A stretch of DNA of 34,711 bases from Planctomycetota bacterium (GTDB lineage: Bacteria > Planctomycetota > Planctomycetia > Pirellulales > Pirellulaceae). A program made the position numbers and the translations under genes. The stretch is from assembly GCA_027622275.1 (NCBI GenBank), contig JAQBZB010000065.1:1-34711 (forward strand), written 5' to 3'. The notes beneath the pieces are model-generated. The model had not been told where the DNA came from and did not search any database. It saw only the letters and a program-made list of their open reading frames with translations. Shown one piece after another: positions 1 to 8,518 of the stretch. Position 1 is the stretch's first letter. Every line of letters starts with the position of its first letter.

Positions 1-1245
<1,245 letters not shown>

Positions 1246-1397
1246 AAAACCCAATCACCAGAGCTGTTTGCAGTGCTTCTAAGTGAGCGTTGAAGCACAA
1301 GTCTAGTTGATCGGTTGATAACAGAAAAGCGGCCACCGAGGTCGGTGTTACTACCATCGGTGTCTTGATGACTTTCTGATCCGGCGACGACTAAGCG

Positions 1398-1514
1398 CCG
1401 TTCGAGGAATTAGTGAGCGGAATGGCGCTAGCCACCGGTTCTTCGTGCGCCGTGAAACACCGGCGGCTAGCGCCGTGCCGCTCACCTGAATTCGGACAGG
1501 TATTTCTCGAACGG
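1398..1514. repeat. Large palindromic repeat (family 3)
   Basis: An outer pair CCGTTCGAG (1398-1406) and CTCGAACGG (1506-1514) encloses an inner imperfect inverted repeat: GTGAGCGGAATGGCGCTAGCC (1413-1433) against GGCTAGCGCCGTGCCGCTCAC (1465-1485). The two arms differ at a few bases, giving a hairpin of over 25 bp with an 18-20 nt loop. It is non-coding and looks like a miniature dispersed repeat rather than a gene terminator. Confidence 0.6.
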
Positions 1515-1761
1515 TTCTAACAGGTAAGTTACATCTCCCGTGACCGCAAACGAAAGTTCATCAGCTGTGGATAGGACGCCTGTCCGCGATATCGCTCGCG
1601 GTCGAAAGCGGCGCTTTCACTAAAACCTGGACGATCGCCTTGCCAGACCGTCGACAGGCAATCAGCAGCCTCGGAAAGCCATCGTACAAAAGCGTTCACG
1701 CCGTCGGCGGGCCATATCAGTCAACTCCCAACACGCCAAGGACTTCGGTGCGTTGGTTTGC

Positions 1762-1790
1762 TTGACATCCCGCCGGGCGCGCATTACCAT
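1762..1790 (+). promoter_or_regulatory. Possible sigma70-type promoter upstream of the ExbB/ExbD operon
   Basis: TTGACA at 1762-1767, a 17-bp spacer, then TACCAT at 1785-1790 (4 of 6 bases of the -10 consensus). It precedes the first operon gene by about 300 bp, with repeat family 1 between. The perfect -35 and ideal spacing are seen; function is inferred. Confidence 0.3.
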
Positions 1791-1803
1791 CAAACGGCTC
1801 CTA

Positions 1804-1952
1804 AGAAAATGATGATCAACAACTTCCCGATTTGAGTTTCGCGCGGGGCGAGGCTCCTGCCGAGCCATCCGGGGAAAGGCTCTGCGGGAGCCTCGCCCTC
1901 CCAAATCGCCCTCCCAAATCGCCGTCCAGGAATTAGTTTGTCCACAGTTTCT
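1804..1952 (+). repeat. Dispersed palindromic element, family 1, copy A (complete)
   Basis: The left flank (1804-1841) matches the flank of the copy at 34631-34668 at 37 of 38 bases. The core is a hairpin: GGCGAGGCTCCTGCCGAGCC, about 11 bases, then GGCTCTGCGGGAGCCTCGCC. The right flank (1921-1952) is the reverse complement of the flank beside the copy at 16641. A 13-bp direct repeat (GCCCTCCCAAATC, two copies) sits at the right edge of the core. No coding capacity. Confidence 0.8.
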
Positions 1953-1985
1953 CAGGGCGGCATGATCCGTTCGTGATGATGCACA

Positions 1986-2027
1986 CCGTCTTGGAAGAAC
2001 CGTCTTGGAACAACTGTCTCGGAACAA
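1986..2027 (+). repeat. Three imperfect 14-bp tandem repeats
   Basis: Units CCGTCTTGGAAGAA, CCGTCTTGGAACAA and CTGTCTCGGAACAA follow one another directly about 70 bp upstream of the first gene of the ExbB/ExbD operon. This could be an operator array or slipped-strand duplication; no factor can be named. Confidence 0.5.
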
Positions 2028-2096
2028 CCCTCGCCGAGTTTTCTCGCAACGGGTGGACATGCACCTGCCAATCCATCAACGCAAGAGGTACGACCA

Positions 2097-2990
2097 ATGA
2101 CTACCGTACCGAAGCCGATTCATCGGCCCGATACGTCTTCGATGCATGTCTCGCGATTCGATCAGGTCGCGAGCCTCGTCGTGGCCCTGCTGATCATGGT
2201 TGGTGTCACCGTACTCGGAATGTTCATCATTTGGTTGACGGCAAGGTTGGTCTTTGTGCCGCGCAGCGTGCCCGTCAGGCTGGTGGAAAATGTGCCAGGC
2301 CGCGGCGACCATGCCGAGGGCTTCGAGCGCGACCTCGAAGCACCCGGCATGGAAGAGATGCCGGAATTGGCCGAACCGCAACTCGAAGCGGCGATGGAGG
2401 CCATGACGGAGGCTGTGTCAAGTGTTGCCGCCGCGATGGATTCGGTTGCCATGCCGTCGGACGCCACCAGCAAAGGCGAAGGAGGCATGGGAGACAATCG
2501 TCCACCTGGACCGTTGGGTGATGGTGACGACATCATTCCCCGTTGGGAGCGATGGGAAATCCGTTTCGAGTCGTCCAGCGAAGCCGCGTATGCCAGACAG
2601 CTCGATGCGTTCAAAATCGAGTTGGGTGCGGCGGGCGGCGGCAAGAAGAACGTGGACTATGCCCGCAACCTCACCAAGGGCAAGCCAGACACCTACAGCG
2701 GACCTGGCGACAAAGAACAACGTTTGTATATGACCTGGCGCGGTGGCAATTTGCAGAGATTCGATCAGAACTTGCTTCGCAAGGCGGGGGTCAACACCGC
2801 GAACCGTTTGCTGATGCAGTTCTATCCGGAAAAGCTCGAAGACGAATTGGCTTGGATTGAGATGGAGTACGCTACGAAACAGAAAAAGACCGTCCAAGAA
2901 TTCCTCAAAACCGTCTTCGAACTCAAGCCGAAGGGGAACACTTGGGAGTTCTTCGTCGCCGAGATGCGATTTCGTCCCAAGCCGAAGTAA
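2097..2990 (+). CDS. Membrane-anchored periplasmic protein at the TonB position of an ExbB/ExbD operon
   Basis: A 297-residue protein with a short basic cytoplasmic start, one strong membrane segment (about residues 24-47, SLVVALLIMVGVTVLGMFII) and a soluble region. Residues about 75-150 are acidic and Ala/Met/Gly/Pro-rich, like a flexible linker. The C-terminal region (from IIPRWERWEIRF) is a compact domain I do not recognise. Topology and position directly before ExbB and two ExbDs suggest the TonB/TolA-like arm that transmits proton-motive force, but no TonB C-terminal motif is visible. The ATG at 2097 is preceded by AAGAGG about 10 nt upstream. First gene of the plus-strand operon. Confidence 0.65.
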   Translation: MTTVPKPIHRPDTSSMHVSRFDQVASLVVALLIMVGVTVLGMFIIWLTARLVFVPRSVPVRLVENVPGRGDHAEGFERDLEAPGMEEMPELAEPQLEAAMEAMTEAVSSVAAAMDSVAMPSDATSKGEGGMGDNRPPGPLGDGDDIIPRWERWEIRFESSSEAAYARQLDAFKIELGAAGGGKKNVDYARNLTKGKPDTYSGPGDKEQRLYMTWRGGNLQRFDQNLLRKAGVNTANRLLMQFYPEKLEDELAWIEMEYATKQKKTVQEFLKTVFELKPKGNTWEFFVAEMRFRPKPK

Positions 2991-3052
2991 GAGGTTGCAC
3001 CCTTGGTTATCGTCAGCTTCTGAGATCCTACTTTTAGGTTGAGAAATCACGC

Positions 3053-3703
3053 ATGGATTTGAACATTTATATGCTGGTGGGGTACGTCATTTATGCCGCG
3101 CTCTTGTTGATCGCGCTGTGGGGCGGCTTCTGCTGTGTCATGGTGTGGCGCCGCGTGGCTCAGAAGCGGTTCAAGAATGAAGCCGCTCAGGACGATTTCC
3201 TCGACGAGTTGGAAGTCCCGCTCGCGAAAGCCGATTTCGAAGACGCTGCGGCGTTGTGCGACGGAGACCTGCGGGCGGTTCCGCAACTGGCTCATCTTGC
3301 GGTCTTGAATCGTGGAATCGGTTTCGCCAAGGTGCGGCAGTTGGTCGAAGACCGCTTCCAACGCGACGTCCTGGCGGAACTCGAACATCAAATGACGTGG
3401 GTTCACACGGTCATCAAGAGCGCTCCGATGGTCGGATTGTTCGGCACGGTGACCGGTATGATGGGGGCGTTCGAGACGCTGGCCACGTCGGAGAACGTCG
3501 AGCCGGCCGAGTTGGCGGCTAACATCAGCGTCGCTTTGATCACCACCGCCTGCGGTTTGGCGATCGCGATTCCGCTGATCGTCGCCGTGGCTGCCGTCAA
3601 CATCCGCATCAAAAAGATGGAAGAGTTGGCGATCGCCGGACTCAATCGTTTCATCGAAGTGATGCAGGTGGCGATGGCCAAAGAGGGCGCTCGGCGGAGG
3701 TAA
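3053..3703 (+). CDS. exbB: ExbB/TolQ/MotA-family proton channel protein
   Basis: A 216-residue inner-membrane protein forming, with ExbD, a proton-driven motor that energises an envelope partner. Three membrane segments are seen: about residues 7-30, 115-140 ([20 protein letters not shown], the family signature) and 155-182 ([20 protein letters not shown]). Between TM1 and TM2 lies the usual cytoplasmic helical region. The gene starts 62 bp after the TonB-position gene and ends 6 bp before ExbD, so co-transcription is very likely. Length and signature fit the family; the energised partner is unknown. Confidence 0.9.
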   Translation: MDLNIYMLVGYVIYAALLLIALWGGFCCVMVWRRVAQKRFKNEAAQDDFLDELEVPLAKADFEDAAALCDGDLRAVPQLAHLAVLNRGIGFAKVRQLVEDRFQRDVLAELEHQMTWVHTVIKSAPMVGLFGTVTGMMGAFETLATSENVEPAELAANISVALITTACGLAIAIPLIVAVAAVNIRIKKMEELAIAGLNRFIEVMQVAMAKEGARRR

Positions 3704-3709
3704 TGAAGC

Positions 3710-4216
3710 ATGGCTGAAGACGCTCTTCCAGAAGAGTTTGCCGCTCCGCCACATTCCGGGACGATGAAGCCCCGGCGTGCGCTGGAGGATACGGAGATGG
3801 ACATCACGCCGATGATCGACATCACGTTTCTGCTGCTGATCTTCTTTATCGTGGCCTCCAAGATGGACGAGGCCGCCAACGTCCCGCTGCCTCCGGCGAA
3901 GACGGGCAAAGCGATTCTCGTGAAGCAATGCGTGATCATCACCGTTGGTCCTGGAGACACGGACGATACGGCGAAGGTCTACGCCGGTGACGGCGATGCG
4001 CCGGAAAACTTGGTTGATTCGAGCGACGTCGACGCCTTGGAGAAAGCGCTGCAAGACTATGTCGAGGAACAAGTCAGCTCAGATCCACACAAGACAATGG
4101 TGTTGATCAAAGGAGGGAAGGGAGTGAAGTACAAACACGTCTATATGGTGGGGAAGTCCGCTGCGCGGGTGGCCGCGATCACACAAATGAATTGGGCCGT
4201 GATGGAGGTGAATTGA
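3710..4216 (+). CDS. exbD: ExbD/TolR-family protein (first copy)
   Basis: A 168-residue single-span protein. The family signature DTEMDITPMIDITFLLLIFF carries the Asp essential for proton passage in ExbD/TolR (the D of MID), followed by a periplasmic domain in which a dimerising beta region with paired Asp/Lys-rich segments is expected. The N-terminal cytoplasmic tail is about 27 residues, typical. Starts 6 bp after ExbB. A second ExbD follows at once, so the complex may contain an ExbD heterodimer, as inferred for duplicated ExbD pairs elsewhere. Confidence 0.9.
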   Translation: MAEDALPEEFAAPPHSGTMKPRRALEDTEMDITPMIDITFLLLIFFIVASKMDEAANVPLPPAKTGKAILVKQCVIITVGPGDTDDTAKVYAGDGDAPENLVDSSDVDALEKALQDYVEEQVSSDPHKTMVLIKGGKGVKYKHVYMVGKSAARVAAITQMNWAVMEVN

Positions 4217-4218
4217 CC

Positions 4219-4971
4219 ATGCCAATCTCGTTCCACTGTCCCTCCTGTAACGCATCGCGTACGGCCCACGAGGTGCTGGCCGGTCGAAAGGTCCGTTGCC
4301 CAAGCTGCGACGCACTTGTCGATGTGCCGGCGGAAACAACCGACTACGACGACGCCACGGCGACGGTCGCGATCGCGCCGATCGAAGATGACGGGAGTCG
4401 AACCGTCATGTTGGAAGCGATCGAAGTCACGGAGATCGTCGAGCCGCCGCCCGTCGTATCGGGCGGAACGATGCCCGTTGCTAGTGCCGATCTGCCACCG
4501 GTGGAAGACGAGGCGCCTCGCGGCATTAAGAGCAAGGGGAAGATCGAAGATACCGAGATGGACATGACGCCGATGGTCGACGTCACGTTCTTGCTGCTGA
4601 TCTTCTTCATGGTGACGGCCGCTTTCACGCTGCAAAAGTCGATGGAGGTGCCGTTACCAAAGGACGACGAAGCCAGCATGGAGGTCGTCGACCCGGAAGA
4701 GGACGACAGCGACCGGGTGACCGTCCTCGTGGACGCATTCAACACGTACCACGTCACCACGGAGGAGTGGGAAGAAGAAGCTCCGAGTGTGCAGGATCTG
4801 CTGCGGTTCTTGCGGCGGGCACACGACGGAGACAGTACCGGGAAAATCCCGAGTAAATTGCTGGTCGAAGCGAACGGCGAAGCGTCCTACGAAAAGGTCG
4901 TCGCGGTTCTGGATGCGGGCAGCGAGACCGGGTTCGAAGAGGTTCTCCTAGCTAACGCCGAAGACGAATGA
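4219..4971 (+). CDS. Zinc-ribbon domain fused to ExbD/TolR (second copy)
   Basis: A 250-residue protein. Residues 1-45 form a small zinc ribbon with CPSC...CPSC (FHCPSCNASRTAHEV, then VRCPSCDAL). An acidic, Pro-rich cytoplasmic linker of about 70 residues follows, then an ExbD core with DTEMDMTPMVDVTFLLLIFF, retaining the pore Asp, and a periplasmic domain. I chose ATG 4219 over an in-frame ATG at 4192 because GGAGGT lies 9 nt before it and it begins directly at the zinc ribbon; 4192 would overlap the previous gene. The fused cytoplasmic metal-binding or interaction module is unusual for ExbD. Confidence 0.88.
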   Translation: MPISFHCPSCNASRTAHEVLAGRKVRCPSCDALVDVPAETTDYDDATATVAIAPIEDDGSRTVMLEAIEVTEIVEPPPVVSGGTMPVASADLPPVEDEAPRGIKSKGKIEDTEMDMTPMVDVTFLLLIFFMVTAAFTLQKSMEVPLPKDDEASMEVVDPEEDDSDRVTVLVDAFNTYHVTTEEWEEEAPSVQDLLRFLRRAHDGDSTGKIPSKLLVEANGEASYEKVVAVLDAGSETGFEEVLLANAEDE

Positions 4972-5025
4972 CCAACGACGCCGAACAACAACCGCCGAAC
5001 GCCGCTGGGCGAGGAACGATTTGAT

Positions 5026-8000
5026 ATGTCCGCGAAGAAGTTTGTTCAATTGCTGGAAGCCAGCGGAGCGCTTGATCCCTCGACGCTCCGCGAGGTACGC
5101 CGTCAGGTCTCCGAGAAAAAGGTCAGCGCCGCGACGATCGCCAAGGCATTAGTCGAAAAGGGCAAGCTGACAAAGTTCCAGGCGACGAAACTTGTCGGCG
5201 AGGCGACGGCGGCGGACACCGGGCCAAGCAACGACGATGAGAGCGGTTTTCTACTGGCCGAGGACGTTCCAGCGGATGACGAAGTCGTCCTGCTCGAAGA
5301 AGCTGCGGCCGACGAACCCGAAGAAGTTGTGGGTTTGACCCCAGTCGAGGACGCCGGCGCGGCACTCACCCCGGTCGGTGGCGCTCCGCCAAGCATCGGG
5401 GGCGGACTCGAACCTTTGGACAGCGGCGGCCTGGAATCGCTCGACGCCTTTGACGGCTCGGGTGGCCTGGATTCACTCGACCCGTTCGCGCAACCGACGC
5501 AGGCCGTGCCGGCTGCTGGTGAGGATGGCTCCGGCAAAAAGAAAAGACGCGAAAAGAAGAACCAGCAGGACTGGGGCGGCAAGCTGATGATCGGCGGGGG
5601 TGGGTTCCTGTTGTTCTTGATCCTGGCCGGCACTTTGCTTTACATCACCATCAACAAGAAGGGACCAGTTGAGCTTTTCAATGAAGCGGAAGAAGCCTAC
5701 CGCGGCGAATCGTATTCTGACGCGATGGCGAAGTTCGAGCGGTTCGTGAAGAATTATTCCAGCGACGACAATGCTGACGACGCCCAGGTGCGGATTGTCC
5801 TCTGTCGAATTCGGATCGTGATCGGCGACCCGCAAAAGGCGTACGACAAGGCGATCGAGCTGCTCCCGACCGTCCAAGACTTGGAAGCTTTCTCGACGGC
5901 GCGTGACGAATTGGCGACGCTCTTGCCGACGATTCCCGAAGGCTTCATCAAGAAGGCCAAGCAAGCGGCTGACACCGATGCCATGGAAGAGATGATTGGC
6001 AAAGCCGAGAAGGCGATGGCTGATCTCGTCAACAAACCTGAATACATCCCGGCCTCGAAGCGTCCCGCGGAACGACTCAAACGGATTGTCGAAGACATCA
6101 AGATCGTTCGACGAGCGATCTCGCAAGAACGCGATCTGGCGACGGCGATCGCCCAAATCAAAGAACATGCCGCCGCCAGCAAGACGGAGGAAGCTTATCA
6201 AGTCTACGAAGAACTCTTGGAAGAGTATCCCGGCGTGGTGGACGACGAGGGTCTGCAATCGTCAGTCTTGGAGATCACCGCAAAACTAGCGAACTTGGTG
6301 AAACCCCAAGAAGAAGCGGTCGCAGCTTTGACGGAGGACGTCAAGCCCGTGACGGAGTATCGCGTGATCCTGGCCAGTCGCTCGACCGACGCAGGCCAGG
6401 GCGTTCCGCGATTGAACGGTCAAGTTGTCGCGCTGTTGGCGGCCGGAGCGGTCTACGGATTGGATGCGGGAACGGGCGGAGTCCTCTGGCAACGATACGT
6501 GGGACATGTGACGAAGCACCATCCTCAACCTTTGAGCGCCCAAGCCGACGCCGACATTCTCATCACCGATGCCCATCGCAGCGAATTAGTCCGCGTCAAA
6601 GCGTCGGGAGAACCGGTTTGGCGGCTTGCCATCGGCGAGAATTTCGCGGCACCGAGCATCGCGGGCGATCAGATCTATGTGACGACGCATTCGGGCAACA
6701 TCTTGCAAGTCGATGCCGCCAGCGGAAACAGCGCTCGCCGCGTCGCCATTCCGCAACTCCTGGAAGGTTCCGCGGGCGTCGCTCAAATCCACCCGTATCT
6801 GATCCAACTCGGCGACCACTCGAATCTGTACGTGATTTCCCGCGAGTCGCTTGCCTGTCAGGAAGTCATTTACATTGGCCACAAAGCGGGAACCATCGTG
6901 ACACCGCCGCTGATAATTCAAGACCACGTCTTGATCGCCGAAAACGCTGGCCGCGATTACTGTAAGCTGCACATCTTCAAGATCACTCCCGGCGATGGCC
7001 CACTGCTGCGACGTCCGCAAGCCCCTATTCGGCTGACCGGCAATGTGATCGTCCCGATGATACTCGATGGACGGCGGCCTTTGGTCGTCACGGATTTGGG
7101 TGAAGTCAACGTGTTCAATATCGACTTTAACGCCGCCGCCGACACCGTCACGACAGCCACGGCGGCCCTGCCGGCGTCGCGGGCGGCACCTTTGTTAAGC
7201 TACCCGGTTCTCGAAGGCAAGACACTGGTGCTAGCCGATGACAAACTCGTCAAATACGAGTTACAGATTAGCTTGAAGCAAATCACGCAGCGGTCGGTTA
7301 CCAGCCGCGGTGATACATGTATTGCGCCGCCTCGCTTGTACGGCGACATCTTGATTGTCACGCGACGCAAGGCGGGTTCGGTTGGGGCGACCGTCTCCGC
7401 GCTGCAAGTTGACAACTTGCGAAAGGCGGAGTGGGAAACACAAATCGGCATTCCCATCAGTCGTGCCGAGGCCGATGGAACGGGCAAGCAACTCGACGTC
7501 ATCTCCGCGGCGGGCGCACGGTATGTGGTCGATGGCAAGGTCCTGCAAGCCGGCGTCAGCAACGAGCCAGCCGTTACCGCGACCACCACCGGCGGTGCGC
7601 TCTCCTTCACGGATCAAGTCCAGTTCGCGAGCGGAAAGGTGGCGTTCTTTAATCCGGCCAACAACGCAAAGGCTTTGATCTACACACCGGGCACGGGCTC
7701 TGGAGGTTTGCAGATCGTTGACCTCAAGTTGGCTGGCGCAAAGGTCACCTGTGTTCCGGTGGCGTTTCAAGACGGCTTGTTGGCTCCACTCAATAATGGA
7801 TCGGTCTTGCTCGCCAACACAGCGACCGGCGACAACCTCGTGTTGCCATTTCAGCCGGAACTTGCGCCAGGCGAAGATGTGATTTGGCAGCGTCCCGCGG
7901 TGCTCGGCGAGGAATTCGTGATCGTGGACGATCGAAAGAACATCTACCGCATCGGAATCAAACAGCAGCCGAAACCGTTCCTTGCTCCGATCGCAAGCGG

Positions 8001-8517
8001 CAAGCTGGAGTTCGATATTGATTCGGACCTGGCCGCGGCGGGCGATACCATCTACGGAGTCGTTCGTAATACGGGCGGCGACGTGATTGTGGCGCTAAAC
8101 GCTGGTGACTTGCAACGCAACAAGGAATTCGCGCTCACGGGCCGCGTCGTGTGGGGGCCGGTCCAAGTTGGCAACGCGGTGCTCTGTCTTTCGAGCCAAG
8201 AAGGTTTGCTGTGCTTGGAAGCTGGAGCCAATCAGCGCTGGGCAAACAGTGCCGGATGCGGTGGTCAGCCGGCGGGCGTGCCTTTGGAAGTGGCTGGCGA
8301 CTTTGTGATTGCGGTACGCGAAGGTTCCGTGGTGAGGATTGCCGGTGCCAACGGCCAACAAGTTGCCGAGGTAACGATCGGCGAACCGCTCGGTGCCAGT
8401 CCCGTCGCCTTCGGGTCACGCTTACTGCTGCCGGGCAGCGACGGAGCACTTCACGTCATTCCCATGCCCAACGCCCCCATGCCCAACGCCCCCATGCCCA
8501 ACGCCGAGGGGCAGTGA
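5026..8517 (+). CDS. Large membrane protein: N-terminal kinase-associated-type domain, TM, TPR region, PQQ-type beta-propeller
   Basis: A 1163-residue protein. Residues about 1-60 form a helical domain ending IAKALVEKGKLTKFQATKLV, strongly resembling the N-terminus of the Ser/Thr kinase at 12708-14093 (LANKLVETSVITRYQADQML). Then come an acidic region and a Gly/Leu/Asp-rich region, a basic KKKRREKK stop-transfer flank, one membrane span (about 187-208), a TPR-like helical region (ELFNEAEEAYRGESYSDAMAKFERF) and a C-terminal PQQ-type beta-propeller of about 700 residues with repeated GDQIYVTT/G.VYGLDAGTG.. blades. The last residues are three PMPNA repeats encoded by a perfect 15-bp tandem repeat. 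Probably a periplasm-facing scaffold of the ExbB/ExbD machine. Its TGA is 1 bp before the next start. Confidence 0.8.
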   Translation: MSAKKFVQLLEASGALDPSTLREVRRQVSEKKVSAATIAKALVEKGKLTKFQATKLVGEATAADTGPSNDDESGFLLAEDVPADDEVVLLEEAAADEPEEVVGLTPVEDAGAALTPVGGAPPSIGGGLEPLDSGGLESLDAFDGSGGLDSLDPFAQPTQAVPAAGEDGSGKKKRREKKNQQDWGGKLMIGGGGFLLFLILAGTLLYITINKKGPVELFNEAEEAYRGESYSDAMAKFERFVKNYSSDDNADDAQVRIVLCRIRIVIGDPQKAYDKAIELLPTVQDLEAFSTARDELATLLPTIPEGFIKKAKQAADTDAMEEMIGKAEKAMADLVNKPEYIPASKRPAERLKRIVEDIKIVRRAISQERDLATAIAQIKEHAAASKTEEAYQVYEELLEEYPGVVDDEGLQSSVLEITAKLANLVKPQEEAVAALTEDVKPVTEYRVILASRSTDAGQGVPRLNGQVVALLAAGAVYGLDAGTGGVLWQRYVGHVTKHHPQPLSAQADADILITDAHRSELVRVKASGEPVWRLAIGENFAAPSIAGDQIYVTTHSGNILQVDAASGNSARRVAIPQLLEGSAGVAQIHPYLIQLGDHSNLYVISRESLACQEVIYIGHKAGTIVTPPLIIQDHVLIAENAGRDYCKLHIFKITPGDGPLLRRPQAPIRLTGNVIVPMILDGRRPLVVTDLGEVNVFNIDFNAAADTVTTATAALPASRAAPLLSYPVLEGKTLVLADDKLVKYELQISLKQITQRSVTSRGDTCIAPPRLYGDILIVTRRKAGSVGATVSALQVDNLRKAEWETQIGIPISRAEADGTGKQLDVISAAGARYVVDGKVLQAGVSNEPAVTATTTGGALSFTDQVQFASGKVAFFNPANNAKALIYTPGTGSGGLQIVDLKLAGAKVTCVPVAFQDGLLAPLNNGSVLLANTATGDNLVLPFQPELAPGEDVIWQRPAVLGEEFVIVDDRKNIYRIGIKQQPKPFLAPIASGKLEFDIDSDLAAAGDTIYGVVRNTGGDVIVALNAGDLQRNKEFALTGRVVWGPVQVGNAVLCLSSQEGLLCLEAGANQRWANSAGCGGQPAGVPLEVAGDFVIAVREGSVVRIAGANGQQVAEVTIGEPLGASPVAFGSRLLLPGSDGALHVIPMPNAPMPNAPMPNAEGQ
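8461..8505 (+). repeat. Three perfect 15-bp tandem repeats at the end of the PQQ gene
   Basis: CCCATGCCCAACGCC is repeated three times without mismatch, encoding (PMPNA)3 at the very C-terminus. Perfect identity suggests recent slippage or insertion of a low-complexity repeat that left the frame intact. Confidence 0.9.
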
Positions 8518-8518
8518 A

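Noticed and set aside
1662-2060. A 132-codon minus-strand frame
   Set aside because: It runs through the palindromic repeat and the 14-bp tandem repeats and has no family motif.
3047-4072. A long minus-strand frame of 341 codons
   Set aside because: It is the antisense shadow of exbB and exbD, His/Arg-rich as expected for such shadows.
8393-8518. Longer N-terminus of the solute-binding protein
   Set aside because: It overlaps the PQQ gene in another frame and reads the tandem repeat as CPTPPCPTPP; it would place residues before the signal peptide.
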